A DNA stretch of 64,000 nt from Pyrrhoderma lamaoense (taxonomy: Eukaryota > Basidiomycota > Agaricomycetes > Hymenochaetales > Hymenochaetaceae), in assembly GCA_002794735.1 (NCBI GenBank), contig NBAZ01000004.1:930001-994000 (forward strand), in the 5' to 3' direction. A program made the translations under genes and the position numbers. Below are positions 48,957 through 60,739 of this stretch, one piece after another. A model generated the notes under the pieces. That model was not told the DNA's origin. It was given only the letters and a program-made list of their open reading frames with translations, and ran no database searches. The stretch's first letter is position 1. Each line of letters opens with the position of its first letter.

Positions 48957-49640
48957 TTTATGTGTCGGAACATTGGCTTGTGTATTAGTTTATACCAATT
49001 AGTAAGTAACATACCAAGGACTGCTATTCATTCATGTGTGTAATACTCTAGATAGATTCCATTGTTATCTAATGCTTGTAGTACTTTGGATGTCTGCATA
49101 GTATCTGCATGTAGCTATTCTCACCCTTAAGCCAAAAAAAGACGTAAAGGTAAGGATATTGAAGAACCGAGTAAAATCGTTGATACCTTCTCTGGTCTAC
49201 ACCCCTTTGAACTATAAAATAACAGGTGATTGGATAATCTGTACATGTACATCCTAGGTTTTAGTACACATATATGATCCTGCTCAGTTACCATGCGCAA
49301 ACCTGAATGACACAAAAGTAGTCTGTTGTCTGTGATCCCTGACAAGGTGGCTACAACTAAACTCATTATTATCTATTTATGATACCACCATCCTACATTG
49401 GTAGGACTCGGTAGACGGGAAAGCAAGCATCATTTACAACTGTCACACGGCGTTTTGTCTTGTTTACCAGCTAATTAGTTGGGCGTTGATTATACCGCGA
49501 AGAAGCATCAATCTTCACCATGAGTTAAGAAAAAAAAATTATAGCAATTAGTAGTAATAGACTGCCAAATCAAGTTAATTTTTCAAACGATTTTAGAATT
49601 GTATCGTTATGGTAGTACATACTTTTTTAGTAACAAGCTA
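48957..49640. other. Intergenic, no gene seen
   Basis: 684 bp of AT-rich spacer between convergent units. ORFs here are short and featureless. No repeat or RNA gene recognised. Confidence 0.5.
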
Positions 49641-50859
49641 CTATAAATCATTTTGCGATCCCGGTCCTTTGAACTCGGTGTACTTTGTCCAATTTTGAAT
49701 AGTCACATTTTCCTTCAGCTTCTCCAACATCTCCGAGTGTTCCTGATCGCAATGATTTACCATGACAGTTGCAGAACAGATCACCACTTTTTTTAGACCC
49801 TCCGCTTTCATCACGACATAATTTACAGATTGGTACCAGCCTAATACGGTCGGAATTGTGTTTCTGCAAGGCAGTATATGTTTTGAATGAGTGTTCACAG
49901 ACGGCAAGCCTTAGCATCAAGATGTATTTTTTGATGAGCGGGCATTTTATGTGGGTGCAAAAGTTTGACCACATCAAGGGCATCCGAATTTTCCTTTAGT
50001 TTGACCTGCATGTTTTTCATTGAAGTGAGATTCAATTAACGACCACTGCACGTTACGGTTATCTACTTCAGGGCCTGGGAAACCACACAATCCACACATT
50101 TTTTCAACTCCAAAATCAGATCCGCTCCATTGCTTTTGACGCTTTTTCGGCCTCGTTGGTGTTGTTCGCTTTTGTGGTGATGAGGGTTGACCATCGTTTG
50201 ATGTCGGAGCTAATCGTTTTGCTAATTGTCTTTCTGCTGGTTGCTTGCTTGGCTCACTACTTGTCTGGCCTACCACTGTTACTAATGGAGGGGAGCGTGT
50301 TTGCATTTGTTTATGCTGTGATGTATCTGCACTAGTTGACATACCTGCAGAAGATTGCGTCTTTGATGAGCTACCACGGACAGAAGTACTAGATGGGCTT
50401 GAGTGTATATGTCTTCCTCGCCCACTCTGTTCATTCTCAGGAGTTGGGCGGTGGCTTGTTGGAAGATGAGATTTCGGAACGCTTGCACTAGCCTCTGATA
50501 CCCTTGACGCCTTTGTTGTATAGCTTGGCGTCTCAGAAGATGAGGCTTTCTTTTCCAAGATTCGACGCTGGTTTGTGCTAGTTGACTCTCAATGCGGCTG
50601 TCTACTCGAACTAGGGTCTCCTTGCAATATGGATCCAGGAGAGCCTGCCTGCAGTTTGTTCGATGGTCCCGTTGCTGGTACTTTGGGATTATTCTGTTGC
50701 TTTATGGTAGTTCAATAAAAATATCAAGAATATCACCTCTTGTGCACAGATAGAGTTATTCAGTAGACCCACCTTGTCCTGATTTTGCGAATTGAATAAG
50801 GATCTTGAGGTAGTTTTTTCAAGCTCAGGGGTTCTGATTTTATCATAGCTGTTGCTCAT
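49641..50859 (-). pseudogene. Decaying C2H2 zinc-finger gene
   Basis: A once-coding gene now broken in several places. Start MSNSYDKIRTPELEKTTSRS, an intron, then QQNNPKVPATGPSNKLQAGS and an in-frame TGA at 50591-50589. The same frame then stays open for about 190 Ser/Thr/Pro-rich residues, with a basic patch RPKKRQKQWSGSDFG and a Cys motif MCGLCGFPGPEVDN..SHFNEKHA. Next is a finger reading FGCP-stop-CGQTF, the TGA (49976-49974) lying between its two cysteines. Both TGAs could be CGA with one C-to-T change. Further on, frame changes fall inside the finger spacing (CGQTFAP..MPAHQKIH) and before EHSFKTYTALQKHN. Homopolymer miscalls could explain some shifts but not both stops. Function of the intact relative unknown. 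Confidence 0.65.
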
Positions 50860-51623
50860 TTTTCTAGAAATCACCAGCTGAACACGATATGCTTTTTAAA
50901 AGCCTGGACAATAAGTTTTGCCAATACTTATATCTGAATTACATTGCGAATGACTGGTTATTACCAATAACAGTGTCATGTTGTTACTAGCAAACGGTCG
51001 TTATAATTGTGATAAAAAGCATTAAAATTCGTATATTCAAATTTTATTACGGAGTAGTATGTACGTGTACATGACTTCTATCGCTATATGACCTTTTTTT
51101 ATTTTTCAAGCAGTATGATTCTTTATAAACGCACACTACCAGTATACAATATTTACTTAAATAGTAAAGTACGAAGGAAACATCCAAAAATGCTCAATCT
51201 ACTGATACATATCATACAAGTACTTATTACATACCGTAAACGTGCATTAGTAGTTTTTAATACTAATTATACTTCTTACATTACTCGAAAAAAGAACGAT
51301 CGCATAGTCATGTTCATGTACATGTTCATGAACATTTCACCCGCTATAGATGTAATCTTCTGAATTAGCCGTAATGGAGGCTATATTATTTTCGGGAACC
51401 GTCTTGCAACGCAAAGGGAGCTTCAGTTGATTTTCCCCTGGATTTGCTCAGATATCTATTACAAGTTTATGTATTGCTAAAGTTGGGATTCTAAATTTGA
51501 GTCTAGTTCATTATTGAAATTACACGGTCATGTAGTTTGATTTGGAAACAATATCACTTGTTATCTCACGAATATTCATAACAAAGGGAGCTCTAGATGT
51601 CCTCAAGTTTTCTCATAAGGCTT
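50860..51623. other. Intergenic, AT-rich
   Basis: No gene supported; an ORF at 51088-51363 is low-complexity AT translation. At 51310-51335 the 9-mer ATGTTCATG occurs twice 12 bp apart, the second copy within the palindrome ATGTTCATGAACAT. Confidence 0.5.
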
Positions 51624-52829
51624 TTATGAGTCATTCCGTAAGAGAGGGGCACCTTCTTCTGCTTCTTCCAAAGCGTCTGCAGCAAGTTCATCAGTGGGAT
51701 CAGGACTTGTGTGCAGTTCTTGTATTTGTTTCTGTAGAAGTCTGTAGGTAACACTGTATGCAATTACCAGGTCAGTCACCATTGATTAATGCACAGTTTC
51801 ACACTTACAGGCCTGCTGAAATACCAAGACTAATGCTGATGAAAACGGAAACGACGTTTAAGATTTTAGTAACTGTCATTTGATATAAGTACAGATTGAG
51901 ATTTATAAAGAGATGGGCCCAACAAGTATCCATTTGTCCACGGTGCTCCCCATCAGATAGTTCTGCGATTCTTGAACCAATGAAAACAGACAAGAACAGT
52001 TTGGGGAACACGAAGACCGTTGCGACAAGAAATTGCCACAAGAAACAGACTCAATGGACTGATAAATGCCCGAATAAGAAGCTATCACGTTGAAAATTGT
52101 AGATTAGATCAAGCTTACAGCAAAAAATGCGTTGGCATATACCCAAGGTGGAAATGGTGAAACTCGTATAAGGATTATAAGGGGGAGCCCTTTCTCTTTC
52201 TACAGATACCGTATCATAAGATAAAAACCATGTGCTGACATGTATGAGTAAATGACAACAGCTTACAATCACCGTCTCTAGAGCCTGCCACTTCCGATTT
52301 TTCGCAGTCCACGAGCTCAGACGATTTCGAAGGGCATACCTCAGAATAATAAATGTAAGACCAGAGCCAATTAAAGCTGCAGGTGCAGCCACAAAGATTC
52401 CTCTTAGACCGTACGTGAAGCCACAGAGAGAGACAGATGTATGGTAGAGAATAAGGGGTGGGAAACAGAGAACAACTATAACATCTTAATCAGGGTTGTT
52501 ACTAGCTTCAAAACGATGTGTGCTCAAGTACTCATGATCAGGCCAAGTATCATCAGCCATAACGATACCGTGCTACCTCTTGGCCAAAGTCATAAAATTT
52601 TTGCGTTACAACACCAGGGCCTATCGAGAGCACAAAAGCTAGAAGCACGATGTCAAATAGTACTATAAGCCAGATGAGGAACTTGCTTTGCACGTTAATG
52701 CAAACATTTGTTCCGAAATAACATTAGTAGAACCCACTTTCCGACAAGCGGCAGAGATTTGTACTTGGCCCAAGCTTGCTTGGCGAGAGAGGTGGCCCAA
52801 TTACGAGTGGCTACAATAGAAGGATGCAT
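51624..52829 (-). CDS. TVP38: TVP38/TMEM64-family membrane protein
   Basis: Golgi/endosome multi-pass protein of the DedA/VTT superfamily, thought to act in lipid handling or ion homeostasis. MHPSIVATRNWATSLAKQAW gives the cytosolic leader. TM segments follow: FLIWLIVLFDIVLLAFVLSI; a re-entrant region IVLCFPPLILYHTSVSLCGF, TYGLRGIFVAAPAALIGSGL; ALRNRLSSWTAKNRKWQALE; and QFLVATVFVFPKLFLSVFIG. The motif GSRIAELSDGEHRG and the last helix VVSVFISISLGISAGL match fungal Tvp38. A final intron adds the acidic tail EELAADALEEAEEGAPLLRN. Six or so introns, all GT-AG. A CACGTG box (52897-52902) lies about 70 bp upstream. Confidence 0.85.
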
Positions 52830-53108
52830 GATACCTCCGCTTAACAGAAAAGAGGACTCAGTACAAGTAAATCACCTGCTTAGAGACAGGAGATGACACG
52901 TGCACTATGCTTTCCTTAGACGTATCGTCAAAGTTATACGCATTCAATTTATCCGTGTTATTTATAAGGAAACTAGAAAGTCTAGAAGTACATCTCAAAA
53001 TCTAAAGGATCTTGCTTCGTAAAATACAAATGCACGAAAGAACGAGTCGGAAAAACGGAATACAGATGTTGTTTAGCCCGGTTATTATGAGTTAATAATG
53101 ATAATAAT

Positions 53109-54499
53109 TTAATGCAACTGTGATCGTTTGACCCGGTTCTCCGCTTCCGGTCCTCTACTGTCGCGATCAAAAAGGAAGGAAGACGAATTCGCAATCATGG
53201 AAGACGAGATTGATCCTGGTATTGACCAGCTTTCAGTACTGGTTTCCAGGTGTCGACGTATGCGATCACGCCGATCCTCGTCTACAACAGCCTCTAACTC
53301 TTCAATTACGGCCGCCTGCTCACGAACAAGCTCTTCTAATCCAAGAACTTTTTCACTGAGCTCCATTTTCCCACTAAGTTTGAGCAGTTTTGGTCGCAGT
53401 CGATCCAAGCTATCGACGTTGAAATCGGGACGAGGAGTCCTGTGATTATCACGAGGATTATCATTAACTTTGTTGACTGTGACAGTAACGGAGTTGTTTT
53501 GAGCGGCAGCTGCGTCTGTCTGCCGTCTAGTCTTGCGTAACGAAGGTGATCTAGAGAATGGTCGCGGCATGGGAGTACTTGCTCGCTGTCGCATTTTTTG
53601 CTTCAAGCTCGGGGGAAATGCACTTTGGCGACTGTTAGCTCCTCCTGGGAGACTCCAGTCTACAGGTGAATCATGTGAAACAAAGTAGTCCATAAGTAGA
53701 GAGTTTTCTTCTTCAAGTTTCTGTTTCTCAACAAGGAGAGTAGAATGTTCGTTCTTCAACTCTTCGTATTTTTTCATCCATTCCATCTCTTTATTGAGAC
53801 TATCCTTCAGAGCACTGTCTAGACTCTTGGTGAGCTTGTCCAATTTCTCGTTCTTCTCCTCCTGCTACGCTGTTAGTATGTATAAATGATATAATTCGGC
53901 GTTATGCGTACAAGATATTTGCAATTATCCTCAAGAGTTTTATTCTGTACAATACGATCATTGAGAATATTCTGCTGGGCTTGTAGATCGTACTCTAGTT
54001 GATTGACATATCCACGAAGCTGCGATGCCGTCCGTCTTTCAGTTGTCAGAGCGTTTTGTGCCTTATGGAAAGCTACGCTAATTTATTAATTTATGCACAC
54101 GCTGGAAAGAACGAGGTCCTCACATTGCTCAATATTCTTCAGTCTATCAAGTGCTTTATTCATATACCCAGCTTCTTCAAGAAGACGCGAGATGGTCTGC
54201 TTCTGCGTAGCAATGATATTAGCTTGTTCAGTATCTACTCCAGTGCCTTGCGGGGTGGGGTTCTGTGGGAAACTAATAGTAAAATTGTTAAGTGGATGTT
54301 GAGGTTCACTTGGAAATTGAACATCATAAGGTCTAAGCTGTTCTTGAGGACGATTAACTGTAGTGATAGGATGTTGAGGATGAGGCATGGGTGGACGAGG
54401 CTCGCCCTTCAGCGGTTCAGTGTGTGCTGGTAATGGGCGTGTGGGATCAGTGAAAAATGATTCAATAGTTTGCTGAGGCCTAGGAGGACGTTTTGGCAT
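53109..54499 (-). CDS. Coiled-coil protein, possibly the tail of the upstream 7TM gene
   Basis: Not a recognised family. From MPKRPPRPQQTIESFF a Pro-rich segment (PHPQHPITTVNRPQEQLRPY) leads into a long coiled coil (TISRLLEEAGYMNKALDRLK; LRGYVNQLEYDLQAQQNIL; LDKLTKSLDSALKDSLNKEM; LLVEKQKLEEENSLLMDYF). A basic Ser/Pro region (PMPRPFSRSPSLRKTRRQ) and a second coiled coil (LRPKLLKLSGKMELSEKVLG) follow, ending VKRSQLH. Three introns. The exon containing Met 54499 begins at 54530 with a good acceptor, and the frame across intron 54587-54531 is open into the 7TM tail. So it may be one gene with the 7TM protein, or a separate gene starting at Met 54499 or 54679. Confidence 0.6.
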
Positions 54500-54530
54500 T
54501 CCAATATTGGGTACCTTAGAGGGATAGACC

Positions 54531-56183
54531 CTATTGCATCGTCACTTTATTAGAGATATCATACTCAGTAAGAAACCGCGAACGTACTCTGCTTTAGAAT
54601 CAGGTACATTTTTATCTACGTCCTGAAGTCGCAAAGTTTCAACAACAAAGGGGGGAGTAGGTGGACGGCCATCTGCCATTAAAGCAGTGGTAGACCTTGA
54701 TCGGTAATGTGCGCCATCCTATAAATGTAAACATGTGAGCAAACCGATAGATAATCGTATACGATACTCTTACTTGATGCGGCTTTTCTTCCTTGTTGAA
54801 CCGAGGGAACCATTGATTCCATATTGATATTACTTCCTGTGGTGGTTAAATAAGAAAAAAATATCCAGAGTATGCAAAATATATAGAACGAACTTTCTGA
54901 GTTCCGATAAAAATGAAAACAGACAAAGGAACTGTAGTACAAGAAAACCAAATTAACACTCCAGCTATTGATCCTCAAATTCGAAACTCACGTGAGGCTT
55001 GCAAGATATAAGGTGCAAACTCCCTGCTATCTGCTAGAAGTGATGCAGCCACACTAACATGAGAAATAAAAAAAATAAAACTAATACACCTTTGGAAAGA
55101 GAACGTCAAGCTTACACTAGGGCGATTATTGCATATATAGCAAACCCTACCAATCTGACCAGAAAAAGACGAAAACCATTCCGGTCCAAACCAGCCCTGA
55201 TATATGCATTTTGATAAATTTTTGCACATATGAGAACTGAAAATAGGTTAGCATATTCCGATTTTGGGTTTAAAAAAACGAGAGATTTACCCTCGAAAAG
55301 TAGAATGAAGGCCATTGCGACGATTGTGAAAACAGGAACAAAAATACTGGAATTTTTCTAATGTGAGTTCAGGACTTTGTGCATTAGATAGTGCGTACTT
55401 AAAAAGACTGGAGTCAATGGTGCAATAGAATAATGCATCATGAGACGTTATACGATCAGGTTGGTGGTGTCCAATCTGAATTGAATTATTATATTTAATA
55501 CCTCATACATGGATGCATGGAACTTACAGCAGCAGCAGCTACAGTCAGGATTAAGAATACGGCATATGGGGCAACTAGTAACTGTGTGCCATTGATCAGA
55601 ACTCGTTTTGTGTAAAAGACGTGATACTTACAGACATGAGTCTTGCCGTCTGGAGGTCATGACTAGCCAACCCAAATTGTGACCATGGTCTCGAGGGTCC
55701 AAGACCGTGCCAGATCTATAGGAAGAATCAATAAGTGACACTCATCTGAATCTTTAAGCCCACTCACATGTGCTACAAGGGCTACACCAGCTACCGATGT
55801 CCTAAGAAGTTCGTAAATTTCAAGAACCCATCAAAGTAACTGATATCTGGACAAACATGGGGAAGACTCCAGTTGCCATTGAAGCTTGTGCTAAGCAGAG
55901 ACCGAATGGAGGATGAGGATCACGTTGCTTTCCCGCATATAACCTAAGGATCAATGTTAGATTTTGAATCATTATGAGGTTGTTTCTCCACGTACAAAAG
56001 TGTATATACCAACGACGAAAAGAACCATGTGGCACAAAAGTTCAGGAGAGTAGGATGTCGACTTATTTGACGCGATGCGACGATGCTAAGGACAACAAGA
56101 GGAAGCCCAACTATACCTCCTGCAAAGTGAAAGGTAAGAAATACAGCTGTTAAACCTGATGAAGGACCGGACATGGTGGACAT
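54531..56183 (-). CDS. Seven-TM receptor-like membrane protein
   Basis: Looks like one of the GPCR-like families expanded in Agaricomycetes; ligand unknown. MSTMSGPSSGLTAVFLTF starts the first TM; GLPLVVLSIVASRQIS, LLNFCATWFFSSLVYTLLLY (joined over an intron to AGKQRDPHPPFGLCLAQASM), TSVAGVALVAH, VAPYAVFLILTVAAAALI, YSIFVPVFTIVAMAFILLF and VRLVGFAIYAIIAL are further hydrophobic segments. The last is PGVLIWFSCTTVPLSVFIFI with GTQKEVISIWNQWFPRFNKE after it. Each junction is a good GT-AG intron. The cytoplasmic tail reads STTALMADGRPPTPPFVVET. Unspliced, it stops at 54531; if the 57-nt intron 54587-54531 is removed it continues into the coiled-coil ORF downstream. Confidence 0.68.
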
Positions 56184-56736
56184 GGTCGTCTAGAAAAGAA
56201 CGCGAGCTTCGGCGACGCGCAGAGGCCAGGGCTAGTTCTTACTCTGTATTAAAAGCAAGCACATCCGTACGCCGCGGTGGCGGCGCACCGAAGTCCTTTG
56301 GCACTGGATTAATGATGTGGCACCGAAAGAACCGCACGAGCTCTAGACGGAAGTGTAGCCCAAAGGAGTAGTCATAGTCAATCTATTACCGTAGGAATAT
56401 AAACTTCTTCAAAAATTGGTTTATAGGTGTAAGTCATGAAGGTTCACTAACGTCTGACTGAGTTATATGAGAAAATTTATAAAAATGCACGTGCTGCATT
56501 CAACGAACAACCTTATAACGATTATAGGTATTTGCAGCCGGTTATGAACTTACATTCTGTTATCCAAAAGGGGTTGCGAACACCTTGTTTGGTGTTCGTC
56601 AACTGTCCGCAGTCAGCCGTTTCACTGGAAATCAAATATTGGATCATCAGATATAATATCTCAAACATTCAATTGGCTTTAGTCATTTACGTCTCGTTAC
56701 CGGAAAGTGGTCTCGTACAGTTTTATTTTATTTCTA
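56184..56736. other. Intergenic between the 7TM gene and STEEP1
   Basis: Holds the 7TM promoter. The first 200 bp are unusually GC-rich for this window (CCGCGGTGGCGGCGC near 56272); a CACGTG occurs at 56488-56493. A plus-strand ORF at 56159-56371 is Arg/Ser-rich and most likely a GC artefact. Confidence 0.5.
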
Positions 56737-57374
56737 TCATAATGCATTTGACTCCACTTTCATACCCCTCTCTTGACCAATATCAAATGCATCCTGCGGT
56801 ATTTGGCCTTGGACCTGAGTTAGAGCTCCAGGAAGAATATAAAGAAATTCGCCCGATTTCACAGGTGGAGGAGTCATTTGGTAGGCGATAGGGAGAGTAC
56901 ACCTTGGACAAGCAAATCGATACTGCCGTTCATAACCATCTTTTCTTTCCAAAAGAATAGGATCCATAGGAGAGCCATTCAATTTGAAAATCCGCGATTT
57001 GGCTGACTCAGAGTCTTGGCAGCGAATTATGATAGCCGAGTCCGTCTTTCGTTGAGGTAGAAGTGAAAGCAATTTGTCTATAACGAGCTAAGTAGAAAGG
57101 GAGAGTAAGCGCATATCCTCAATGTGAACAACTGAGCTCGTACTATAAACTCCCCGCAAATGCAGTCTTTCAAAAAGATTATTAACAATCATTGATCTGA
57201 TGTTCTAATAAAGGTGCGCACGCACAATATACACGTAGTGCTGTCGTCGATGATTCAGTAGGTTGAGCTATAAAGTTTGACTGAGTCTCTTTTAAGATCA
57301 CACCACCTAGGGTCACTGATTGGCTCACCCTCAGATGAGGTTGAAATAGCTGAACGAGAGACAATTTTTGGCAT
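56737..57374 (-). CDS. STEEP1/CXorf56-family protein
   Basis: MPKIVSRSAISTSSEGE matches the conserved start of this eukaryotic family (human STEEP1 starts MPKVVSRSVVCS). An intron leads to TALRVYCACAPLLEHQ, the family's cysteine pair, then LVIDKLLSLLPQRKTDSAII, DPILLERKDGYERQYRFACP with RCTLPIAYQM (second cysteine pair), and PQDAFDIGQERGMKVESNAL. Human STEEP1 promotes ER exit of STING; fungi have no STING, so the ancestral role must differ. The C-terminus is shorter than in animals. Exon borders in the middle are uncertain. Confidence 0.78.
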
Positions 57375-57645
57375 GACTTGTGGTCACAAATATACGTGAG
57401 ATTTGAGTTAAGGTGCTCTATGATGGTGACAAAAAGGATGGTCTTGCTAATTGTAAATCCTATATTTTTATCATCAGTATACAGTAAGTATATATGATTA
57501 CGTGATCAGCTAAATGTAATTGGAATACAAACATTGAGGCAGTTATTTAAATTTTAAGCTATTCAGAAACATTGCGTTGCAAAAATTGATCAATGTATTC
57601 ACGTTATTTCTGTAATAATAAATAAATAATGTCACATTGAAAATT

Positions 57646-57745
<100 letters not shown>

Positions 57746-57862
57746 TCATTTTTTAATTTAATATTTGCTACTCTACATACTGTATGTAGATCATATGCAC
57801 TATGAATTTTGCAGCATATTGATCAACTAAAAGAGACCAATACTACTTAAATATCTTTCAAC

Positions 57863-60530
57863 ATGAAATATGTTGCTCTATTGAGTGGCGGGAAAGATAG
57901 CTGCTTTAATCTTATCTGTTGCTCGCAAAACGGTCACAGTCTACTAGCAGCTGCTTCTCTAGGCCCAGGACAAGGAAGGGGTGTGTCGAATTTTCACGGC
58001 TAGCATTAGAACTCAAAGCCTGATATACTTAGAGGAGATTGATTCGTTTTTATACCAGACTGTTGGTCAAGATGCTATAGAACTCGTTGCAGAGGCTTTG
58101 GATGTTCCTCTGTATAGGGGAGTTATATCCGGAACAGCTCTCGATCAAGGTAATGAATACGGCTCAAGAGAAGGTAGCCAGTCATCCTATGGCGTGAAAG
58201 GTGATGAAACAGAGGATCTCTTTGATCTACTTTCAGAAGTCAAAGTTCGTATTTTTTTTCAAATTAATGTGCGCCAAAGCGGAACATCTTACAGTAAATA
58301 TCTCCAAGTGCCGACATCCAGAAATCCAGGGTGTTTCAGTGGGTGCAATACTCTCAAATTATCAGAGGGTTCGTGTTGAGCATGTGTATGTATTGAACTC
58401 AATATCTCTGCGACCAGAATCTTGTTCATCCTACTGTAGCTGTCAACGACTATCTCTCACTCCTCTCTGCTTTTTGTGGCAACGGAACCAAGAAGAACTT
58501 TTGTCCGAAATGATTGAGGCTCGGGTTGAGGCTGTTCTGATAAAGGTAGCTGGGATCGGTTTAAAACCTATTCATCTTGGGAAATCTTTAAGAGAAATGC
58601 AACCAACTTTGCTGCATTTGGTCCGTCTGTCTCTCATGTATACTATATACCATGCTACAGACCAGGCCTAACTTGCTTGATAGAACGAACTGTATGGCTT
58701 ACACGTCTGTGGGGAGGGCGGCGAATATGAAACCCTTACTTTGGACTGTCCCTTATTCCGGAAGCGAATCGTATTGTGAGTTTAATACAAAGGGATTTAT
58801 ATCGGTCGTTCAAATGGTTTTTAGGAAAGAAGTAGAGACGGTTATCCACTCAGATAGTAGCTTCGCAACTGTTGCATACACTAGGGTTAAGACCGCATAC
58901 CTCGAGGACAAATCATGCACTGATGAGGTTAAATTACCTACACCTCTTATCGTCTCACAAGAGTTTCGGGAATTGGAAACTCTCTTGTCGCCCATTTCCT
59001 CAGAGAATACCCAACAGCACGCACACAGTGATAGGGAAAAACGAGATGGCTGCTACTTTCAAGCTCCAGTCAACTCGTTCAATAATGGGAAATGGGTGAT
59101 GGTATCAAATGTTAATACGCGTGCGTCTACTTCGACACATATAGGCGAAGAGGTGATACGTTGCTTCAAGTTATTGGAAGGTATCATGATAATTATCTTA
59201 TCCTTCACTTGTCTCACTTCTTAATGTGTTTTAGAAAAACTCCATGAGCACTCCCTTTCCCTAGTTGATCTGGTTTTTGTTTGTATACTTATATCTGATA
59301 TGACACAATTTCCTCAAGTGAACGAAGCTTATAAAAGGTTTTTCGGAAGAAGCCCTCCCGCTAGGGCTTGTGTCGCCGTTGATCTACCTCCTCATACGAA
59401 TGTGAAACTGGATTGTATAGCTTCCTTCAAAGATTCTTTGATTGACCGTCGCGGTCTACACGTTCAAGGACTCAGCTATTGGGCACCAGCTAATATCGGC
59501 CCTTATTCTCAGGCGATAATTGTATGTGTCCTACTAAACAGCCTCGCTCATTCGTTCCACTCATTTCGCTACTCAGGCAGATGACACCATTTTTATATCC
59601 GGACAAATTGGGATGATACCCAGTACACTGCAATTACCTTCACCTCCCAGTTTCCCAAGGGAAGCAGCGCTATCGTTCCAACATGCTAGTCGAATCTTGA
59701 AGGCGCTTCAGGATATGTATGGCGCAACTTGGAGCACCAAAATCCAGGGTTTGATTTGTTGGCTTGTGTCCCAAACCGATGTATCTGTAGCGCAAAAGTT
59801 CGATAAGGCGCTTTCCACTGTATGTCTCTAAGTTATAAGCTTCAAGTAAGCCTAAACTGATTAGTATGCATAAAGTATGTATCTGTTCCGACTATCTTCG
59901 TAGGTGCAAAAACATTACCTAAAGGCGCTAAGATTGAGACACAAGTTTTGGCCCATACTGGTCGATATGTCTCGGTGAAGGATGACGAAAGTGAGATATG
60001 TCAAGTTGGCCATGTAGAATATGAAAAAGGTACTAATCTATCATTATGTTCTATAATATGCTGACTGACCTGATATATGTTAGGCGATAGTGATTTGCAC
60101 TTGAACACTAGTTTTATGCACTGGGAATCAGTAACCTTCAAAGAAATTTTCCCATTTTTCGTTATCTTGGCCTTTAAAGGTGAGAATCAGTATAACGTAA
60201 TTCTCGACTCGTCCAATACGAAGATGATCCACTTCAAGGTGATCTTTGCAATATTCAGCCGCAACTTATCAAAGAAAAGATCTCACATTCCTCCATCTGG
60301 AGCCAAACACACAGTGTTCGAATGTTTCACAGATACAGCTTGAGGAGCAAGGTATGAAACATTCTTTGATAACAACTCCTTCGGCTCATGAGTTTTGTTG
60401 TGCAGTATACAACTCTTTTAGAAATCTTTTTGAAGGTGCTACTCCAGGTATCACCACGATACCGGTGAAGTTCATCGCAACAAGAGAAACCATTGATTGG
60501 GATGTTGCGCTCTGTCTCATTGGATCATAA
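57863..60530 (+). CDS. DPH6: Diphthine-ammonia ligase Dph6 with C-terminal RidA domains
   Basis: Last step of diphthamide synthesis: amidates diphthine on elongation factor 2 with ATP. MKYVALLSGGKDSCFNL has the SGGKDS PP-loop. DEIDSFLYQTV-like EEIDSFLYQTVGQDAIELVA and LYRGVISGTALDQG follow (intron after GQGR). Then GVSVGAILSNYQRVRVEHV, LWQRNQEELLSEMIEARVEA, LHVCGEGGEYETLTLDCPLF (58,690-58,750). Two RidA/YjgF-like domains complete the protein (YWAPANIGPYSQAIIADDTI; IPVKFIATRETIDWDVALCL), an arrangement known from yeast Dph6 and other fungi. About ten introns. Convergent with the sugar-transporter gene. Confidence 0.9.
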
Positions 60531-60739
60531 TAATCAAATCTGGTTCAACAAAATTACAAACAAAAAAGTATCACCCCCTAATTGTAACTCAGCACCCAAT
60601 TGCAGATCAAATTAGATACGTAAATGAGAAAACAGGTTGTCAAAAATTATCTGTGGATTGTCCATTAATTAACAAGTGCTGAGTTAAGATATTCCCTCGA
60701 AATATAAGTAATGCAGAAAAAAAAGATATTCGGTTAACA

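Noticed and set aside
51088..51363. ORF in the AT-rich spacer
   Set aside because: Translation is Ile/Tyr/Phe-rich as expected of random AT-rich DNA.
56159..56371. Arg/Ser-rich plus-strand ORF upstream of the 7TM gene
   Set aside because: Shadow of a GC-rich 5' region; overlaps the 7TM start and lacks a following exon.
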